This document shows positions 6,404 through 11,673 of a stretch of 11,673 nucleotides of DNA, one piece after another. Made by a program: the position numbers and the translations under genes. The notes under the pieces are model-generated. The model did not search any database, was not told the origin of the DNA, and was given only the letters and a program-made list of their open reading frames with translations. The stretch covers positions 1 through 11,673 of the forward strand of contig QAKW01000028.1 in assembly GCA_003343605.1 (NCBI GenBank). The letters run 5' to 3'. This stretch comes from Clostridiales bacterium (GTDB lineage Bacteria; Bacillota; Clostridia; Oscillospirales; QAKW01). Numbering within the stretch: the stretch's first letter is position 1; every line of letters begins with the position of its first letter.

Positions 6404-6844
6404 TTATGTAAACTCATAAAGGTCCGTGGGATTGTAAAAACAGTGCGCCTGATAATTTCCGATCAGATATCCCACTTCGGAAGGAAAATTCTGCCTGCAG
6501 TTTTGAGAAAACGGATTGTAAAACCATAGCGCTTCGCCCAATCCGGGGAGCCGGTTCCCGGCAATCGCCCAATCTGCAATATCATAATGCACGTCCGTTG
6601 GATTCATGTTGTAAATATTCTGCGGGTTGTATCTGCCGTTTTCAGTAGTGCGAACACAGGCGAACTGCCCCGGCTGCATAATAATATTTCGAATGTTTCC
6701 TTCTCCGACCCGCGCATATTCACCATACGGATAATGAACGCGATTCATGATCACGCTCGCCACCGCTCTCATGCCGATATCTCCCTCGCCCCCTGCTTCG
6801 CACTGGATCAGCCTGGCCAGCAGCTCTCGATCGGAATAAGCCAT
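6404..6844 (-). CDS. CwlJ/SleB-family spore cortex hydrolase
   Basis: This 146-residue protein is a cell wall hydrolase of the SleB/CwlJ catalytic family (Hydrolase_2). These enzymes cleave cortex peptidoglycan during spore germination. Visible motifs are LIQCEAGGEGDIGMRAVASV (residues 12-31), with E16 aligning to the catalytic Glu of the family, then IMNRV (32-36), MQPGQFACV (56-64), EALWFYNP (104-111) and HCFYNPT (134-140). It lacks a signal peptide and the N-terminal peptidoglycan-binding domain of SleB. It is nearly the length of Bacillus CwlJ (about 142) and ends in the same HCFYxPT segment, so CwlJ is the closer match. CwlJ is made in the mother cell and lodged in the coat, which fits the absence of a signal peptide. 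ATG at 6844 has a strong GAGGTGAT site, and a sigma-E-like promoter lies just upstream. Confidence 0.88.
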   Translation of the reverse strand: MAYSDRELLARLIQCEAGGEGDIGMRAVASVIMNRVHYPYGEYARVGEGNIRNIIMQPGQFACVRTTENGRYNPQNIYNMNPTDVHYDIADWAIAGNRLPGLGEALWFYNPFSQNCRQNFPSEVGYLIGNYQAHCFYNPTDLYEFT

Positions 6845-6864
6845 ATCATCACCTCGCTTGCTCC

Positions 6865-6893
6865 ATTCTATGCAGAAAACGGCATGAATATGA
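6865..6893 (-). promoter_or_regulatory. Sigma-E-like sporulation promoter
   Basis: On the minus strand a -35 TCATATT (6893-6887) and a -10 CATAGAAT (6872-6865) are separated by 14 bases. The Bacillus sigma-E consensus is about K-M-ATATT, 13-15 bases, then CATACA-T, so only one -10 base differs. The expected start near 6858 gives a leader of about 14 bases before ATG 6844. It fits mother-cell expression of a coat-located hydrolase. No sigma-A-type promoter is visible in this gap. Confidence 0.68.
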
Positions 6894-6924
6894 AAAAAAG
6901 GCGTTTCTGCACGAAACGCCTTTT
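6893..6924 (-). terminator. Intrinsic terminator of uvrBA
   Basis: A 12-base stem (6896-6907 with 6913-6924; core GGCGTTTC/GAAACGCC) encloses a 5-base loop. On the minus strand it is followed by seven T residues (6899-6893), part of which can pair with the A-run on the other side. It lies 12 bases after the uvrA stop. The T-run leads directly into the -35 box of the sigma-E-like promoter. Confidence 0.9.
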
Positions 6925-6935
6925 GAAAAGCAATT

Positions 6936-9764
6936 TTACTTTACACCATATTTTTTCAAATAAATGCCGGTATAACTTTTCGGATTCGCCGCAACCTTCT
7001 CCGGCGTGCCTGTAGCAACCACTGTTCCGCCTTTATCGCCGCCTTCCGGGCCCAGATCAATCAGGTAATCCGCCGTTTTGATCATATCAAGATTATGCTC
7101 GATTACCACTACGGTGTTGCCGGTATCCACCAGCCGCTGTAAAACGGTAATCAACATTTGAACGTCTGCGGTGTGCAGCCCGGTGGTTGGTTCATCCAAA
7201 ATATAAATCGTTTGTCCGGTTGGGCGTTTTGAAAGTTCGGTGGCCAGTTTTACCCGCTGCGCCTCTCCGCCCGAAAGTGTTGTGGAAGGCTGGCCTATTT
7301 TCACATAGGAAAGCCCAACATCATAAAGTGTTTGCAGCTTCCGCCGGATTTTCGGATGATTTTCAAAAAAGGTAAGTCCCTCTTCAACCGTCATATCCAA
7401 AACGTCTGCTATCGATTTATCTTTGTACTTTACTTCAAGCGTTTCCCGGTTGTAACGCCGGCCTTTGCAGACTTCACAGGGAATATAAACATCCGGCAGA
7501 AAATGCATTTCAATTTTAATGATGCCGTCTCCCTGGCATGCCTCGCAGCGGCCGCCCCGCACGTTAAAGGAAAAACGGCTTGCGCCGTAACCGCGTGCTT
7601 TTGCTCCGTTGGTAGAGGCAAAAAGCTCCCGAATGTCGGTGAAAACAGAAGTATAGGTCGCCGGATTGGACCGCGGCGTTCTTCCAATGGGAGACTGATC
7701 GATATCAATCACTTTGTCTAAATACTCCAGTCCCCGGATTTCCTTTACTTTTCCCGGGAAAGCTTTTGCACCGTTCAGTTCGTGTGCAAGTGTTTTATAA
7801 AGCACAGAATTGACCAGCGATGATTTCCCCGAGCCGGATACGCCTGTGACACAGGTAAAGGTTCCGAGCGGGATGCGGGCGTTTATTTTTTTCAAATTGT
7901 TTTCTTCCGCGCCGGATATTTCCAGAAAATGCCCGTTTCCGGTACGCCGTTTGGCGGGAATTTCAATTTTTTTGCGCCCGCTCAGATACTGGCCGGTAAG
8001 AGAATCTGCGCACTGCATGATTTCTTCCGGCGTTCCGCTGCATACAATTTCACCACCGTGGATCCCGGCCCCGGGCCCAACATCCACAATGTAATCGGCG
8101 GCCCGCATCGTATCTTCATCATGCTCCACAACGATCAGTGTATTTCCCAGATCCCGCAATCGTTTCAGGGTGGCGATCAGCTTATCGTTGTCCCGCTGGT
8201 GAAGGCCGATAGAAGGCTCATCCAGAATATAGAGAACCCCCATGAGAGAAGAGCCGATCTGGGTAGCCAGCCGGATCCGCTGGCTCTCTCCGCCGGAAAG
8301 GGTGCCGGCGCTTCTGGAAAGCGTAAGATATTCCAGCCCAACGCTGCTGAGAAAGGAAAGGCGTTCGATGATTTCCTTGAGAATTCTGCGGGCAATCATC
8401 ATATCCTTTTCAGATAACTGCAGATTTTTAAAGAAAGAAACGGCCTGATTCACAGAGAGCCCGGTAACATCCGCGATATTGCGCTCCCCTACCGTTACGC
8501 CGAGAACCTCGGGCTTTAAACGTTTTCCGGCACAGCCCGGGCAGGGGCAGTCGCTCATAACAGTTTCGATTTCCCGACGAATAAAATCACTGTTGGTTTC
8601 CTTAAAACGGCGCTCCAGATTTGGAATCACGCCTTCAAAGGAGCTGCTGTAGGATACAGAGCCGAAGGAAGAGCTGCGGTTCATGTCCAGTTTTTCGCCG
8701 TTGTTGCCATAAAGGAGAATCTGCTGTTGTTTTTTTGTGAGCTTTTCAAACGGCGTGTCTAATGAAAAACCGTATTTTTCACTTAAAGCCCGAAAATACA
8801 TTTTTGCAATATTGTCGCCCTGGGATAGATACCAGCCGCTGGCCCGAATCGCGCCCTCGTTCAGCGATAACTCCGGTTTTGGCACCACCAGCGCCGGATC
8901 TACCTTCATCAGGAATCCAAGCCCGTCGCATTGCGGGCAGGCACCGAAGGGATTATTGAATGAAAACATCCGCGGAGAAAGCTCCTCCATGGAAAAGCCG
9001 TGCTCCGGGCATACAAAATTTTGAGAAAAAAGGATTTCCTCTTTGCCTTCCGGCGCGATCAGCACCAATCCGTCGGCATGATGCAGAGCAGTCTCAATGG
9101 AATCGGTCAGCCGCTGATGGATCCCTTCTTTCATGATCAGGCGGTCAATCACGAGCTCAATGGAATGCTTAATATTTTTTTCCAGTTTGATCGTTTCGCT
9201 CAGCTCATAAAGATTGCCGTCTATTCTCACGCGCACAAATCCACTTTTTTTGGCGTCTTCGAGAATCTTCTGGTGTTCCCCCTTGCGGCCCCGTACCACC
9301 GGGGCAAGCACTGTCAGGCGGGTTCTTTCCGGCAGTTCGCATACCCGGTCCACAATCTGATCCACCGATTGCTGGCTGATTTCCCGCCCGCAGACCGGGC
9401 AGTGCGGTTTTCCAACCCTTGCAAAAAGCAGCCGCAGATAATCATAAATTTCCGTAACGGTTCCAACGGTGGAACGCGGATTTTTTGAAGTGGTTTTCTG
9501 ATCGATTGAAATAGCGGGAGAAAGGCCCGATATATCGTCTACATCGGGTTTGTCCATCTGGCCGAGAAACATACGCGCATAAGAGGAAAGGCTTTCCACA
9601 TACCGCCTTCTCCCCTCGGCATAAATGGTATCGAAAGCAAGCGAGGTTTTACCGGAACCGGAAAGACCGGTAAAAACCACTAACTGATCCCTCGGAATTT
9701 TCAAATCGATATTTTTCAGATTATTCTCCCGCGCCCCTTTAATAGTGATAAAATCTTTCGCCAT
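6936..9764 (-). CDS. uvrA: Excinuclease ABC subunit A
   Basis: UvrA is the damage-sensing ATPase of nucleotide excision repair; a dimer loads UvrB onto lesions. The 942-residue protein has both ABC modules: Walker A GLSGSGKT (33-40), signature LSGGESQR (489-496) and Walker B ILDEP (513-517), then Walker A GVSGSGKS (641-648), signature LSGGEAQR (830-837) and ILDEP (855-859). The C-terminal zinc module uses C740, C743, C763 and C766. In the first half the usual paired CxxC reads CPEH (252-255) with CPQC at 276-279, so one ligand may be His. A further CPVC lies at 122-125. ATG at 9764 follows GAGGGG placed in the last uvrB codons, one base after the uvrB stop. Tight spacing implies co-expression with uvrB; any LexA/DinR box would be upstream of the window. 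uvrC, which often follows uvrA, is not here. Confidence 0.98.
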   Translation of the reverse strand: MAKDFITIKGARENNLKNIDLKIPRDQLVVFTGLSGSGKTSLAFDTIYAEGRRRYVESLSSYARMFLGQMDKPDVDDISGLSPAISIDQKTTSKNPRSTVGTVTEIYDYLRLLFARVGKPHCPVCGREISQQSVDQIVDRVCELPERTRLTVLAPVVRGRKGEHQKILEDAKKSGFVRVRIDGNLYELSETIKLEKNIKHSIELVIDRLIMKEGIHQRLTDSIETALHHADGLVLIAPEGKEEILFSQNFVCPEHGFSMEELSPRMFSFNNPFGACPQCDGLGFLMKVDPALVVPKPELSLNEGAIRASGWYLSQGDNIAKMYFRALSEKYGFSLDTPFEKLTKKQQQILLYGNNGEKLDMNRSSSFGSVSYSSSFEGVIPNLERRFKETNSDFIRREIETVMSDCPCPGCAGKRLKPEVLGVTVGERNIADVTGLSVNQAVSFFKNLQLSEKDMMIARRILKEIIERLSFLSSVGLEYLTLSRSAGTLSGGESQRIRLATQIGSSLMGVLYILDEPSIGLHQRDNDKLIATLKRLRDLGNTLIVVEHDEDTMRAADYIVDVGPGAGIHGGEIVCSGTPEEIMQCADSLTGQYLSGRKKIEIPAKRRTGNGHFLEISGAEENNLKKINARIPLGTFTCVTGVSGSGKSSLVNSVLYKTLAHELNGAKAFPGKVKEIRGLEYLDKVIDIDQSPIGRTPRSNPATYTSVFTDIRELFASTNGAKARGYGASRFSFNVRGGRCEACQGDGIIKIEMHFLPDVYIPCEVCKGRRYNRETLEVKYKDKSIADVLDMTVEEGLTFFENHPKIRRKLQTLYDVGLSYVKIGQPSTTLSGGEAQRVKLATELSKRPTGQTIYILDEPTTGLHTADVQMLITVLQRLVDTGNTVVVIEHNLDMIKTADYLIDLGPEGGDKGGTVVATGTPEKVAANPKSYTGIYLKKYGVK

Positions 9765-9765
9765 T

Positions 9766-11673
9766 TTAATCCCCTCTCAGCGCCGCAATTTTATCTCTCA
9801 GCGCTGCTGCATATTCAAATTCCAGCATTTTAGCCGCTTCTTTCATCTGTTTTTCAAGATCCTGGATCATGGTTTCCTTTTCCTGTTTGGAATATTTGAT
9901 TCTGCGTCTTTCCGGCGTAGATGGAATGGCGCCGATATCCAGGATTTCATGAATCTCTTTCTGAATGGTCTGCGGAATAATGCCATGCGTATCATTATAA
10001 TTTTTCTGAATGGTCCGCCGGCGCTCAGTTTCCCGAATTGCCCGCTCCATAGAGGGCGTAACCTGATCGGCATACATGATTACCCTGCCGTCTGTATTTC
10101 TGGCTGCGCGGCCGATCGTTTGAATCAGTGAGGTTTCGCTGCGCAAAAAGCCCTCTTTATCTGCATCCAGAATTGCAACCAGAGAAACCTCCGGGATATC
10201 CAGCCCTTCCCGCAGCAGATTAATGCCGACCAAAACATCAAAAACGCCGCGCCGAAGATCACGAACCAATTCCATACGCTCCACGGTTTTGACATCGTAA
10301 TGCAGATATTTTACTTTCACACCCATGCTTTCAAGATAATCCGTGAGATCCTCTGCCATTCGTTTGGTCAGGGTGGTAACAAGAACACGCTCGCCGCGAT
10401 CCGTACAATGATGAATTTCCTCCAGGAGATCATCCATCTGCCCTTCTACGGGGCGCACGGAAATTTCAGGATCCAGCAGCCCGGTTGGGCGGATAACCTG
10501 TTCCACGACCTGCGCGCTCCGCTCCATTTCATAGGCGGCCGGCGTTGCGCTCACATAAAGGATTTTATCCAGCCGGCTGGTAAATTCCTGAAAGTTCAGC
10601 GGCCGGTTATCGAAAGCGGAAGGCAGCCGGAATCCATAGTTGACCAGCATCTCTTTTCTGGAACGGTCACCGCCGTACATTCCGCGTACCTGCGGCAGCG
10701 TAACATGCGATTCATCCACAATCAGAAGGAAATCATCGCCAAAGAAATCCAGCAGGGTCGCGGGCGGGCTGCCCGGTTTGCGGCCGCTTAAAATGCGGGA
10801 ATAATTTTCTATTCCCGTGCAGAAGCCGATTTCCCGCAGCATTTCCAGATCATAGCGGGTGCGCTGCTCAATACGCTGCGCTTCAATCAGTTTGCCGTTT
10901 TCGGTAAAATAAGCGATGCGTTCTTTGAGCTCTCTTTCTATTTCTTTGAGTGCTTTTTCCCGCTTTTCTTCGCCGATTACATAATGAGAGGCCGGATAGA
11001 TCGCAACATGGCTCAGATCCCGTAAATGTTCTCCGGTGAGGCTATCGATTTCCGAGATTCGCTCAATTTCATCGCCAAAGAACTCAATTCTGACAACCAC
11101 ATCGGAAGAAGCCGCCGGAAATACCTCTAAAACATCTCCCCTCACCCGAAATTTATTTCGCGTAAAATCAAAATCATTGCGTTCATACTGCACGCTGACC
11201 AAATGCTCAATCACCTCGTCGCGCTCTTTCACCATTCCGGGGCGCAGCGAGAGAACAAGGTTTTTATATTCATCCGGATCGCCCAGACCATAAATACAGG
11301 AAACAGAAGAAACAACGATGGTGTCTTTACGTTCCAGAAGAGAAAAAGTAGCGCTGTGGCGCAATTTATCGATTTCTTCATTGATCGAGCTGTCTTTTTC
11401 AATATAGGTATCAGAAGAAGGGATATAGGCTTCCGGTTGATAATAGTCATAGTAGGACACAAAATATTCAACGGCATTATGGGGAAAAAACTCCCGCATT
11501 TCACTGCAAAGCTGCCCCGCCAGTGTTTTATTATGCGCCAGAATCAGTGTGGGTTTATTAATGCCCGCGATTACATTCGCCATCGTAAAGGTTTTGCCGG
11601 AGCCGGTCACCCCCAGCAGAACCTGCTCATTCATGCCGCTTTTCAGCCCGTTCACAAGCTTCTCAATCGCCTG
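9766..11673 (-). CDS. uvrB: Excinuclease ABC subunit B (N-terminus missing)
   Basis: UvrB receives damaged DNA from UvrA, verifies the lesion and recruits UvrC. The open frame enters from the window edge at 11673 with QAIEKLVNGLKSG and continues for 635 residues. About 20 N-terminal residues are missing compared with a usual length of 655-665, so the GTG at 11655 is not the true start. Visible are Walker A GVTGSGKT (22-29), the beta-hairpin YYDYYQPEAYIP that clamps DNA, the DESH box with the following GMYGGDRSRKE, the SATPAAYE motif, the FDNRPLNFQEF segment, the helicase motif QTIGRAARN and the C-terminal UVR domain (LEFEYAAALRDKIAAL) that binds UvrC. Its terminal codons hold the uvrA ribosome binding site. 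The gene looks intact with no frameshift. Confidence 0.97.
   Translation of the reverse strand, partial: QAIEKLVNGLKSGMNEQVLLGVTGSGKTFTMANVIAGINKPTLILAHNKTLAGQLCSEMREFFPHNAVEYFVSYYDYYQPEAYIPSSDTYIEKDSSINEEIDKLRHSATFSLLERKDTIVVSSVSCIYGLGDPDEYKNLVLSLRPGMVKERDEVIEHLVSVQYERNDFDFTRNKFRVRGDVLEVFPAASSDVVVRIEFFGDEIERISEIDSLTGEHLRDLSHVAIYPASHYVIGEEKREKALKEIERELKERIAYFTENGKLIEAQRIEQRTRYDLEMLREIGFCTGIENYSRILSGRKPGSPPATLLDFFGDDFLLIVDESHVTLPQVRGMYGGDRSRKEMLVNYGFRLPSAFDNRPLNFQEFTSRLDKILYVSATPAAYEMERSAQVVEQVIRPTGLLDPEISVRPVEGQMDDLLEEIHHCTDRGERVLVTTLTKRMAEDLTDYLESMGVKVKYLHYDVKTVERMELVRDLRRGVFDVLVGINLLREGLDIPEVSLVAILDADKEGFLRSETSLIQTIGRAARNTDGRVIMYADQVTPSMERAIRETERRRTIQKNYNDTHGIIPQTIQKEIHEILDIGAIPSTPERRRIKYSKQEKETMIQDLEKQMKEAAKMLEFEYAAALRDKIAALRGD

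Noticed and set aside
6893..6924. Hairpin as a riboswitch or small RNA
   Set aside because: A short perfect stem with a T-run right after uvrA is fully explained as an intrinsic terminator.
7929..8417. Plus-strand open frame of 162 codons, with similar ones at 9000-9488 and 10300-10791
   Set aside because: They lie opposite well-supported uvrA and uvrB, have no recognisable domain or credible ribosome binding site, and their translations look like antisense of conserved helicase/ATPase codons.
11653..11655. GTG at 11655 as the uvrB start
   Set aside because: The conserved QAIEKLVNGLKSG reads through from the window edge, so the gene is cut by the window and starts upstream.
1..11673. CRISPR array, insertion sequence, prophage, tRNA/rRNA or defence genes
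   Set aside because: No spaced direct repeats, transposase motifs, terminal inverted repeats, cloverleaf structures or rRNA-like stretches are visible; the window is continuous core genome.

Overview
The window is a densely packed stretch of bacterial chromosome in which every supported gene lies on the minus strand, so transcription runs from position 11673 toward position 1. The content points to an endospore-forming member of the Firmicutes, most likely a clostridium. The block yicC-remA-gmk-rpoZ-priA-def-fmt is the classic Firmicutes order. RemA and the YugP-type zinc peptidase are typical of that phylum. A CwlJ-type spore cortex hydrolase sits behind a promoter that matches the mother-cell sigma-E consensus. 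Base composition is moderate, with AT-rich intergenic regions. I cannot name a genus from sequence alone.

Region 1 (11673 to 6893) is nucleotide excision repair. uvrB is truncated by the window edge and lacks roughly its first 20 residues. uvrA follows one base after the uvrB stop, and a strong intrinsic terminator closes the unit. Region 2 (6893 to 6012) is a small sporulation module: a sigma-E-like promoter, a CwlJ/SleB-family cortex hydrolase, a 108-residue protein that I read as a divergent GerQ-like spore coat partner, and a second terminator. Region 3 (6013 to 1) starts with a strong housekeeping promoter directly abutting that terminator. It runs through yicC, remA, gmk, rpoZ, priA, def, fmt and the start of a yugP-like zinc peptidase that leaves the window. 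These genes are separated by at most 19 bases or overlap by 8 to 10, so they probably form one operon.

The operon of region 3 mixes RNA turnover (YicC), a DNA-binding regulator (RemA), GMP phosphorylation (Gmk), the RNA polymerase omega subunit, replication restart (PriA) and the start and finish of N-formylmethionine handling (Fmt, Def). Most of the window is ordinary core genome. I see no mobile element, CRISPR array, tRNA, rRNA or defence system. The part most worth a second look is the two-gene sporulation module placed between two housekeeping operons, with each promoter fused to the preceding terminator. The two non-coding gaps (6845-6935 and 5957-6053) are each under 100 bases and are fully accounted for by terminators, promoters and ribosome binding sites.
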